Source of the DNA: Sulfurovum sp.
GTDB taxonomy: Bacteria > Campylobacterota > Campylobacteria > Campylobacterales > Sulfurovaceae
Reading direction: 5' to 3'
Assembly (NCBI GenBank): GCA_015493425.1
Contig: WGDG01000274.1
Coordinates: 1-8,211, forward strand
DNA: 8,211 nucleotides
Shown here: positions 1 through 5,896 of the stretch, in pieces
How the letters are laid out: every line of letters begins with the position of its first letter
Position numbering within the stretch: position 1 is the stretch's first letter
Notes under the pieces: generated by a model
What the model saw: only the letters and a program-made list of their open reading frames with translations
The model's database searches: none
Told to the model about the DNA's origin: nothing
Program-made: the position numbers and the translations under genes

Positions 1-17
1 CCAAAACAAGCGGCCTG

Positions 18-932
18 CTACTCCCTGAAAAATTCAAATTCGTTCACCTCTCCCTCTTGGTCTTTGAATGCAAATGCAAACCGCTGACCCTCATACATGT
101 AGTGCACCTCGCAACCTGCCCTCTCGCTGAATTTCGATGCGAACAGATGCTTGTCAAACGGTATACCATGTGCCTGCAGCAGTAACTTCAGTGCCCCCTC
201 GGACGCGGCCCACTCCTCTTTAAGTAATGCAGGATCAATCTCAAAGAGCGCTGCGAGCAGTGCTGTGGAGACAAAGTCTCCTGCAATCAGATTCTCTTCA
301 GGACGCTTGCCTGCCGAATGGAATACAAAGTAGTCTTTCCATGGTACCCGCCCTACCGCTTTATCATCTGTTTCAAACTGGTATCGGCTGAGAATCTGCA
401 TAAATTGTTGATACGATATAATACCATTTTTCCGCACAAAACGGCTTTGCCCCTCCTCGGTACCATGTATGGCATGCAACAGCATCTCTTCAAGGCGAAG
501 CGGATTGGCCAGTGCATACTTTTCTGCCAAATAGTCAAACACCTTCTGTGCAGCCGCATAGTGTGCCTGCATCTTTACACTGTTTTCATCTGCCAGCCAA
601 TTAATATTGACACCGTTGTCAAGGGGATGGCACTGGAGAACCAGAGAAAAACGCCCGTCTTCAGACTGAAGCGGTACCGGAGTGAGGTAGAGGGTATTGT
701 AGAGTGCCTTTTTATCTTTGAACTTTCCCAAAATCTGCTTGACATCGGCAAAGTAAAGATTTGCCTGCACCAACGCTTTGGTAGCCGAAGCCTCTTTTCT
801 CGCGACATCGAGATACCCTATGAGCACCCCCGTCAGGGCGATGACAATCGCCAGTACAGAGAGGGTGATGATGAGAGCAAATCCCTTCTGCTGCCGGTAT
901 GTTCCTCTTGGAGAGGTCTTCTGTTTATCCAT
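18..932 (-). CDS. gspK: GspK-like minor pseudopilin of a type II secretion system
   Basis: This 304-residue protein is probably the large tip pseudopilin of a T2SS, which caps the periplasmic pseudopilus with the I/J subunits. Seen: a basic 17-residue leader ending KG, then FALIITLSV and a hydrophobic helix to about residue 40. The usual Glu at mature position 5 is replaced by Ile, which is characteristic of GspK. A large soluble domain follows. Its NGVNINWLADEN stretch (107-117) resembles the family 'N-x-N' segment, and residues 214-232 resemble the later helix-hairpin segment. Length fits GspK (about 300-330 residues). There are two cysteines, C101 and C274. The ATG start sits about 25 bases below a good -10, with only a weak Shine-Dalgarno. 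The gene is divergent from gspG rather than placed after I/J as in classical operons. Family assignment is from memory of motifs; another large pseudopilin is possible. Confidence 0.7.
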   Translation of the reverse strand: MDKQKTSPRGTYRQQKGFALIITLSVLAIVIALTGVLIGYLDVARKEASATKALVQANLYFADVKQILGKFKDKKALYNTLYLTPVPLQSEDGRFSLVLQCHPLDNGVNINWLADENSVKMQAHYAAAQKVFDYLAEKYALANPLRLEEMLLHAIHGTEEGQSRFVRKNGIISYQQFMQILSRYQFETDDKAVGRVPWKDYFVFHSAGKRPEENLIAGDFVSTALLAALFEIDPALLKEEWAASEGALKLLLQAHGIPFDKHLFASKFSERAGCEVHYMYEGQRFAFAFKDQEGEVNEFEFFRE

Positions 933-950
933 CTGAAAGCTCTGTTAAAG

Positions 951-965
951 TAAAATCGTTATGAT
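951..965 (+). promoter_or_regulatory. Weak candidate promoter region for the gspG operon
   Basis: The 60-base divergent gap must hold a rightward promoter if gspG is not transcribed from elsewhere. TAAAAT (951-956) and TATGAT (960-965) are both acceptable -10 hexamers, but neither has a convincing -35 upstream. TATGAT overlaps the gspK -10 on the other strand, so the two directions would compete for polymerase. Confidence 0.25.
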
Positions 966-992
966 TATACCAAAAGGAACCCAAGGATTGTT
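964..992 (-). promoter_or_regulatory. Candidate promoter for gspK (extended -10)
   Basis: On the minus strand a perfect TATAAT (964-969) is preceded by TGG, giving an extended -10 (TGGTATAAT). The hexamer at 17-base spacing (987-992, AACAAT) is a poor -35, which is common with extended -10 promoters. Transcription would begin near 957, leaving a leader of about 25 bases before the gspK ATG at 932. Confidence 0.45.
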
Positions 993-1439
993 ATGCATTA
1001 CCGTACTTCCAAAATACACAAGAATATGAGAAAAGGTTTCTCACTGATTGAGCTGCTTATTGTCATTGTCATTCTCGGCGGACTTGTCGCCGTAGTCGCT
1101 CCCGGGCTGATGGACTCTGCTGATCAGGCGAAACGTGATACTGTCTGCCTGAAAATGGATGACCTCAAAAAGCGTCTGGATATGTTCAAACTCGACAATG
1201 GTGTCTATCCTGATACAGAAGAGGGTTTCGAAGCACTTTTGAGCAATCCCGATCCGGATAAATATCCAAACTACCGTGCCAAACCCTACCTCAAAAAACT
1301 GCCCAAAGACTCATGGAGAACACCGTTTATCTACATCAACAAGGGCGATGATGTCGAGATCATTTCACTCGGTGCCGACAGGAAACAGGGTGGAGAGGGC
1401 AATGGTAAAGACATTAAATTCTCCGAGTGTAACAAATAG
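993..1439 (+). CDS. gspG: GspG, major pseudopilin of the type II secretion system
   Basis: This is the main subunit of the T2SS pseudopilus. It is inserted in the inner membrane, cut and N-methylated by the prepilin peptidase, and assembled into a periplasmic filament. Seen in 148 residues: the leader ends MRKG, cleavage falls at G15|F16, and the mature protein starts FSLIELLIVIVILGGLVA with Glu at mature position 5. The C-terminal calcium-loop signature is intact: LPKDSW (103-108), SLGAD (125-129), GGEGN (133-137) and DI (140-141). Start: ATG 993 has AAGGA five bases upstream. ATG 1026 would give a minimal four-residue leader but lacks a clear ribosome site, so 993 is preferred. Two cysteines, C52 and C146, are unusual for this family as I remember it. 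It heads a rightward set of pseudopilin genes; the next begins 8 bases after its stop. Confidence 0.95.
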   Translation: MHYRTSKIHKNMRKGFSLIELLIVIVILGGLVAVVAPGLMDSADQAKRDTVCLKMDDLKKRLDMFKLDNGVYPDTEEGFEALLSNPDPDKYPNYRAKPYLKKLPKDSWRTPFIYINKGDDVEIISLGADRKQGGEGNGKDIKFSECNK

Positions 1440-1447
1440 CACTTTTC

Positions 1448-1996
1448 ATGTTGCCTCATACACCCTTCAGCAACCGGCGCGCCTTTTCCCTGCTGGAGCT
1501 GTTGCTGGTAATCTTCATTATATCACTGGTCTATTTTCTTGGCTTCAGCGGTTTTGAAAAGGAGAAAAAACATATGCCGGTACTTACACCGCTAAAACTG
1601 AAAGAAGCGGTGATGCAGAGCCCTCTTTTCAAAGGAAAAGGTATGCTGATATGTATCGATGGGTGCAAGTCGTGCTATTTCAGAGAAGATATTGCTTCCC
1701 CTTTTGAAGCCTATCCGGGAAAAACCAAACTTGCGCACCTTAAAGTCTACTCCCTCGATGCGAACAATGCACTGATACAGCGTGAATACGGGCGCTATCA
1801 GGATCAAAAAATATGTCTGGAAATCAACTTCTATTCCAACGGCAGCAGTACACCCCTTATTCTTCAGGATGATGAGGGGATCTACTTTCTGCCTGCCTTC
1901 TTCGGTAAAGCCAGGAAGACAGCGTCATTCGAAGAGGCCAAAGAACTATGGCTAAAAAACAGCAATGCCCTCCACAACCGGGGAGATTACTATTGA
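1448..1996 (+). CDS. Minor pseudopilin (GspH-like by position), cysteine-rich
   Basis: This 182-residue protein carries a type IV prepilin N-terminus. A leader with RR ends at A12, cleavage would be A12|F13, and the mature protein starts FSLLELLLVIFIISLVYF, with Glu at position 5 and one membrane helix to about residue 32. The soluble domain (35-182) matches no family I can name. It contains C69, C73, C76 (CIDGCKSC) and C123, so one or two periplasmic disulfides are likely. It lies 8 bases after gspG with no clear Shine-Dalgarno, so it is probably translated by coupling. Position after gspG suggests a GspH role, but the body does not show the usual H signature to me. Its stop overlaps the TTG start of the next gene. 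Confidence 0.85.
   Translation: MLPHTPFSNRRAFSLLELLLVIFIISLVYFLGFSGFEKEKKHMPVLTPLKLKEAVMQSPLFKGKGMLICIDGCKSCYFREDIASPFEAYPGKTKLAHLKVYSLDANNALIQREYGRYQDQKICLEINFYSNGSSTPLILQDDEGIYFLPAFFGKARKTASFEEAKELWLKNSNALHNRGDYY
1980..1995 (+). promoter_or_regulatory. Ribosome binding site that decides a TTG start
   Basis: GGGGAG (1980-1985) is followed by 7 bases and then TTG (1993-1995), which overlaps the TGA stop (1994-1996) of the upstream pseudopilin. This favours the short TTG-initiated form of the downstream pseudopilin over the upstream ATG at 1948. Confidence 0.6.
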
Positions 1997-2409
1997 AAAC
2001 ACTGCGTCCCGCCTTTACCCTCATTGAAATTCTCATTTCTGTACTGATCCTCTCAACTTCCATTGTTTACGTTCTGAAGATCTACGGGCAGAACCATGAA
2101 CAGATCGTCTACATTACCCAGCGTAACGCCCATGCTCTCGAAGATTCACTCTTTCTAAGCAAAGATGTACTGCACTACCACAAAGAAGAGAAGTCAGCCT
2201 ATGACCTCATCGAGCGTGAAATGAAAATAGATGATTTTGAGAGCCGAAAAATTCTCAAAAACATCAAACGTACCATCTTCATCCCCGAGCCTATCACACT
2301 GGCTCCGGAAGAGGAGGGCGATGCAAGTCCCGCCGCGACCATCAATGAGATCAAACTCAAAGGAGACTATGCCTCTACCTACTTCCGCTTCGAGCTGCAG
2401 TCTTTCTGA
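1993..2409 (+). CDS. Minor pseudopilin (GspI/PilV-like), TTG start
   Basis: A 138-residue small prepilin. From TTG 1993 it reads MKTLRPA|FTLIEILISVLIL: a short basic leader, alanine before the cleavage site, Glu at mature position 5 and one membrane helix. This start is chosen because GGGGAG (1980-1985) lies 7 bases upstream and the TTG overlaps the preceding TGA, a common coupling layout. An in-frame ATG at 1948 would add 15 residues and overlap the previous gene by 49 bases. It has AAGAGG at 10 bases and cannot be excluded. The N-terminal helix (EILISVLILSTSIV) resembles GspI/PilV. The rest, about 110 residues rich in charged helix with an acidic EPEEEGD-like loop near the C-terminus, is unassigned. 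It probably joins the pseudopilus tip with the GspK-like protein. Confidence 0.85.
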   Translation: MKTLRPAFTLIEILISVLILSTSIVYVLKIYGQNHEQIVYITQRNAHALEDSLFLSKDVLHYHKEEKSAYDLIEREMKIDDFESRKILKNIKRTIFIPEPITLAPEEEGDASPAATINEIKLKGDYASTYFRFELQSF

Positions 2410-2427
2410 CACAGATACAATTGGCGG

Positions 2428-2455
2428 TTGGGTTTGAGCGAAAAAAAGCTATAAT
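2428..2455 (+). promoter_or_regulatory. Candidate sigma70-type promoter for gspF
   Basis: The 84-base gap before gspF holds a perfect TATAAT (2450-2455). TTGGGT (2428-2433) is a 3-of-6 -35 at 16-base spacing, with an A-tract between. Start of transcription would be near 2462, about 32 bases before the gspF ATG. It would let gspF and the following genes be expressed apart from the pseudopilins. Confidence 0.45.
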
Positions 2456-2470
2456 GGCACCAATGATGCA
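2455..2470 (+). promoter_or_regulatory. Candidate sigma54 (RpoN) -24/-12 promoter for gspF
   Basis: TGGCAC (2455-2460) followed by five bases and ATGCA (2466-2470) fits the RpoN consensus TGGCACG-N4-TTGCW except for two bases. The invariant GG and GC are exactly 10 bases apart. Transcription would start near 2481, just ahead of the gspF ribosome site GAGGAT (2483-2488). It overlaps the last base of the sigma70 -10. No enhancer-binding site was identified, so this is a motif match only. Confidence 0.35.
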
Positions 2471-2493
2471 AAAGGCAGGATTGAGGATGGCGA

Positions 2494-3708
2494 ATGCTGT
2501 TTAAATACAAGGGGTTCGACAAAGCAGGCAAACGTGCCAAAGGTACGGTAACCGCATCCAGCAGTGAAGAGGCGGCACAAAAGCTCCGTACACAAGGCAT
2601 TTACTACGAATCTCTCACTCCGGCCAAACATTTTTCGATCGAAGGTTTCGGGAAACGGCAAATGTCCGGAGAGATGCTTGCTTCATTCTCCAAAGAACTC
2701 TCCTCCTATCTCAACTCCGGCATGACGATCCTTACCGCCATACGCCTCATGGAAAACCAGCATGAGGGTGAAAAACGCTATACCTCTTTTCTCAATGCAA
2801 TCCGGACAATGATCGAGGAGGGAAACTCCCTCTACCATGCACTCAATGCCCAAAAGGTGTACCAGCTTCCGGAATTTTATGTACAAAGTCTCAACATTGC
2901 AGGACAAAGCGGGAAAATGGCAGAAGTACTGACCAATATGGCCTCTTTCTTCTCCGCTCAGGACAAGGTAAAAAAGCAGGTCAAGGGGGCAATGGTCTAC
3001 CCTACTGTCATCATGACCGTTGCCATTGCCATCACCGCTTTTCTCATCAGCTTTGTTGTACCAAAAATTACCGAAATATTTGAAGACACCGACCAAAAAC
3101 TGCCGCCCATTACCCAGTTTGTCCTCAGTATCAGCGACTTTCTGAGTGCCTACTACATTCATCTTATTGTAGGCATTGTACTTTTTATTGTACTCTTCAA
3201 ACTCGCCTATGCCAAAATATACCGTTTTCACCGTCTTATTGACGGATGGCTGCTGCGTATGCCTGTGCTTGGCAATATTATCCAAAACCATGAGCTTGGA
3301 CGCTTCTCCTACATTCTCTCGCTGCTTCTTGGCAGCGGAGTAGCGTACGCACAGGCAGTCAAACTGGCCGTTGCCTCCTTTGGCAATTACCGTCTGGCCG
3401 AAATGTTCGAACGCGCTTCAGACAAAGTGATGGAGGGGAACAAACTTTCCAATGCACTGCAGCTTGAGGGCGGGGTCAAACTCAAACGCAACTTCCTGCA
3501 GTCTCTTGCACTCGGAGAAGAGTCCAGCGAAGTGGCCGAAGTTTTAGCCAACCTCTCCGCACTTTATGCTGAAGAGAATGAAGAACGGCTGAAGATGATG
3601 CTCAGTATGCTCGAGCCGATCATGATGCTCATCATCGGTGCCGTTGTCGGCGTCATTGTCTCGGCAATGCTGTTGCCGATCTTTACCATGACACAGGGGC
3701 TCAAATGA
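2494..3708 (+). CDS. gspF: GspF, inner-membrane platform protein of type II secretion
   Basis: GspF sits in the inner membrane and couples the assembly ATPase (GspE) to pseudopilus growth. The 404-residue length is typical. The N-terminus (MLFKYKGFDKAGKRAKGTV) and the RTQGIYYESLTP segment are characteristic. Two cytoplasmic repeats follow, about 64-187 and 267-389. Membrane helices lie near 168-190, 221-240 and 372-397, and the VVPKI..IF.....KLPPIT segment (188-207) is diagnostic. The repeat signature, usually G-E-x-S/T-G, reads AGQSG (136-140) in repeat 1 and GEESS (341-345) in repeat 2, so each copy differs from the common form. Start: ATG 2494 with GAGGAT five bases upstream. It follows the pseudopilin genes after 84 bases and precedes an RDD gene by 18 bases. 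PilC of type IV pili is the paralogue alternative; gspG next door favours GspF. Confidence 0.95.
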   Translation: MLFKYKGFDKAGKRAKGTVTASSSEEAAQKLRTQGIYYESLTPAKHFSIEGFGKRQMSGEMLASFSKELSSYLNSGMTILTAIRLMENQHEGEKRYTSFLNAIRTMIEEGNSLYHALNAQKVYQLPEFYVQSLNIAGQSGKMAEVLTNMASFFSAQDKVKKQVKGAMVYPTVIMTVAIAITAFLISFVVPKITEIFEDTDQKLPPITQFVLSISDFLSAYYIHLIVGIVLFIVLFKLAYAKIYRFHRLIDGWLLRMPVLGNIIQNHELGRFSYILSLLLGSGVAYAQAVKLAVASFGNYRLAEMFERASDKVMEGNKLSNALQLEGGVKLKRNFLQSLALGEESSEVAEVLANLSALYAEENEERLKMMLSMLEPIMMLIIGAVVGVIVSAMLLPIFTMTQGLK

Positions 3709-3726
3709 TCACACAAGGGAAATACC

Positions 3727-4227
3727 ATGGCCAAACAGCGCTTTAGAGATGTCAAACAGGGGAAAGTGGCTGCACCAGAACCCAAACGTACTAAAAAATA
3801 TATGCAGGAGCGGCGATATGCTACAGCAGGAGAGAAGGTCAAAGCCTTTCTCACTGACAGTTTCATGTTACTGATGCCCATTATGTATGCCGTTTTCTAT
3901 CTTATTATGGGAGGGAGAGAAGGGTTTGCCGCACACAAAGCACTGGGGTGGCTTTACATTCTTATTCCTCTCATTACCGTACAGACCCTGTTTATGTATA
4001 AAAGCGGCCAGACGCCCGGTTATCGTGCCTATGACCTTGAGGTGATCGATGAGAGTACAGGAAAACGCCCCTCGCTCTTTCTTATTCTTTTTCGCAATCT
4101 CTGCGCTGTGCTCTCCGCGGCCACACTCTTTGGCTGGATGCTGATGTTTTTCAGAAAAGACAAAAAGAACCTGCATGACCTGCTAAGCAACACTGCCGTG
4201 ATCAAGAAGCCATGCACATCCTGCTAA
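3727..4227 (+). CDS. RDD-family integral membrane protein
   Basis: A 166-residue membrane protein of the RDD family, whose function is mostly unknown (some members are linked to ion transport). Seen: a basic soluble N-terminus (1-36), helix 1 near 40-61 starting KVKAFLTDSF with the family Asp, helix 2 near 72-91, the hallmark QTPGYRAYDLEVID (95-108) followed by TGKRPSLF, helix 3 near 121-141, and the closing motif KKNLHDLLSNTAVI (146-159). The first position of the classical Arg-Asp-Asp set appears as Lys. AAGGGA (3715-3720) lies 6 bases before the ATG. The last residues, KKPCTSC, are encoded within the 16-base overlap with the following transporter gene and its lead-in. It is co-directional and closely spaced with gspF and the MFS gene, so probably co-transcribed; a role in secretion is not established. 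Confidence 0.88.
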   Translation: MAKQRFRDVKQGKVAAPEPKRTKKYMQERRYATAGEKVKAFLTDSFMLLMPIMYAVFYLIMGGREGFAAHKALGWLYILIPLITVQTLFMYKSGQTPGYRAYDLEVIDESTGKRPSLFLILFRNLCAVLSAATLFGWMLMFFRKDKKNLHDLLSNTAVIKKPCTSC

Positions 4228-5327
4228 GACCTTCGTCGCTGCTGCTTAGCGCCTTTTACTTTTTCTACTTCGCTTTGGTGGGCGTTTATGTTATTTTCCT
4301 GCCAAAAGTGCTTGTGGAACTTGGCTACAGTACAGTAGAAGTAGGTATTATCTATGCCGCCGCTCCCTTCATGCGTTTTCTGCTGCCTTTTGTTTTCAAG
4401 CACTTCATTGCACTCACACCACGTGTCTATCTGACAGCACTTGTACTTACTTTTCTTGCGACACTGCTCTTCTGGGTGACACGGGAACATTTCTTCCTCT
4501 ACCTGCTTGCCAACCTTCTTTTTGGTGCGGCAATGGGTATATCACTGCCCTACGTCGAAACGATTGCACTTGCGACACTTTCTAAGAACCACTACGGCAA
4601 AGTTCGGCTCTGGGGTTCACTTGGATTCATGGGTATTGCCCTGTGGCTTGGGAAGGTACTAAGCTCTCCGATGGAGGCACTCTACTACCTTTCAGCCATG
4701 ACTTTCCTGACAATGCTCTTTGGCGCACAGCTGGTACGCTACGACACAGTTGAACATGAAAACAGTGCCGATGACGGCACCTTTTCTCTCAAGCGATACT
4801 GGGCTTTCTGGGTTTCAGTCTTTTTGATGCAGGTAGGTTTTGGAGGGTTCTACAACTTCTTTACCATTTATGAAACCGCGCACGGCATTTCACTGGAGAT
4901 GACAAGCTGGATGTGGAGTTTCGGAGTCATTTGTGAAATCGTCATGCTCTACTTCCAGGGGCCGCTGCTGCAGCGAAACCTGCTGCACATTCTGCAGTTT
5001 GCCACATTCGTGACCGCAATACGCTGGCTGATACTCTACCTGTTCCCCGACTCCGTGGTACTTACCTTTGCTTCACAGTCCCTGCATGCTGTCAGCTTTG
5101 CACTCTACCATACTGCTGCCATCACATATGTATTTTCCCTCTACCGCCAGAAGAAGCTTGCACAACAGTTCTTCCTCGGTATCGCTTTTGGGCTTGGCGG
5201 TTCGGTAGGTGCGATGCTTTCAGGACAATTGTACGGACCATACCTCTTTCTGGTCGAATCGCTTATTACACTCACTGCCTTCATGATACTTGTCGTTCAC
5301 CAAAAACGTAAAGAGGCTTTTGTATGA
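4212..5327 (+). CDS. Major facilitator superfamily transporter (MFS_1-like/HcaT-type)
   Basis: A 371-residue, 12-helix permease with a short central loop around residues 176-195 (DTVEHENSADDG). The segment YGKVRLWGSLGFMG (128-141) and LHAVSFALYH (291-300) are marks of the 'MFS_1-like' group that includes E. coli HcaT and nucleoside-proton symporters. GSVGAMLSGQLYG (330-342) fits the last helices. Substrate cannot be read from sequence. The start at 4212 overlaps the RDD gene by 16 bases and has only a weak AAGAAG upstream, so translation is probably coupled. ATGA overlap (5324-5327) ties it to mobA. A role in importing a small organic acid or nucleoside is only a family-level guess. Confidence 0.88.
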   Translation: MHILLRPSSLLLSAFYFFYFALVGVYVIFLPKVLVELGYSTVEVGIIYAAAPFMRFLLPFVFKHFIALTPRVYLTALVLTFLATLLFWVTREHFFLYLLANLLFGAAMGISLPYVETIALATLSKNHYGKVRLWGSLGFMGIALWLGKVLSSPMEALYYLSAMTFLTMLFGAQLVRYDTVEHENSADDGTFSLKRYWAFWVSVFLMQVGFGGFYNFFTIYETAHGISLEMTSWMWSFGVICEIVMLYFQGPLLQRNLLHILQFATFVTAIRWLILYLFPDSVVLTFASQSLHAVSFALYHTAAITYVFSLYRQKKLAQQFFLGIAFGLGGSVGAMLSGQLYGPYLFLVESLITLTAFMILVVHQKRKEAFV

Positions 5328-5896
5328 AACAGACTATTCCCGCTGTCATCTTTGCCGGAGGCAAAAGCTCCCGTATGGGTACAGACAAAGCAACGCTCCC
5401 ATTTGGAAACTACGGTAGCCTGGCCGAATACCAGTACCGAAGACTTACAAGACTCTTCCGTGATGTCTATATCGGCAGCAAAACGGACAAATTTGACTTT
5501 GAAGCACCGCTCATTCTGGATCGCTACGAGGCAAGCTCCCCTATGGCGGGTCTGGTATCCGCTTTTGAAACACTCAAAAAGGCAGATGCCATTTTTGTGC
5601 TGAGTGTCGATGCACCGTTTGTTGATGAATCCATTATTTCAGAACTCATGTGTACCGACGGTAATGCCGATGCCGTCATTGCGCGCTGCTGTCAAAAGCT
5701 ACAGCCACTATGCGGTCTTTACCGACGAAGCGTTCTACCCTATGCAAAGTCTGCATTGGAAGCAGACAAGCATAAAATGGGTAGGTTGCTTGAGGAGCTC
5801 AACACGCACTATGTCAATTTTGAAGAGAGAAAGGCATTTTTGAATCTCAACCGCCCCGAAGAGTATGAAGCGGCACTGAAACTTATCGGTTCTTGA
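5324..5896 (+). CDS. mobA: MobA, molybdenum cofactor guanylyltransferase
   Basis: MobA transfers GMP from GTP to molybdopterin-Mo in the cytoplasm, giving the bis-MGD cofactor used by DMSO-reductase-family enzymes such as Nap nitrate reductase or formate dehydrogenase. Seen in 190 residues: the nucleotide-binding signature FAGGKSSRMGTDK (10-22), the DRYEASSPMAGL segment (66-77), the metal-binding VLSVDAPF (92-99, D96), QPLCGLYRRSVLP (127-139) and the late LNLNRPEEYE (173-182, usually NiNTPeD). Length is normal. ATG 5324 overlaps the previous stop as ATGA and has AAGAGG (5311-5316) 7 bases upstream. It is the last gene of the rightward block and its stop region overlaps the convergent regulator by 14 bases. 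Other NTP-transferase paralogues are possible, but the motif set fits MobA well. Confidence 0.93.
   Translation: MKQTIPAVIFAGGKSSRMGTDKATLPFGNYGSLAEYQYRRLTRLFRDVYIGSKTDKFDFEAPLILDRYEASSPMAGLVSAFETLKKADAIFVLSVDAPFVDESIISELMCTDGNADAVIARCCQKLQPLCGLYRRSVLPYAKSALEADKHKMGRLLEELNTHYVNFEERKAFLNLNRPEEYEAALKLIGS

Noticed and set aside
318..953. A 211-codon open frame on the plus strand opposite the GspK-like gene
   Set aside because: It mirrors a gene with clear prepilin features, has no recognisable domain and no ribosome site. Its length is explained by lack of stops opposite a real gene.
2683..3291. A 202-codon open frame on the minus strand inside gspF
   Set aside because: It lies fully opposite a strongly supported gspF and its translation shows no family features.
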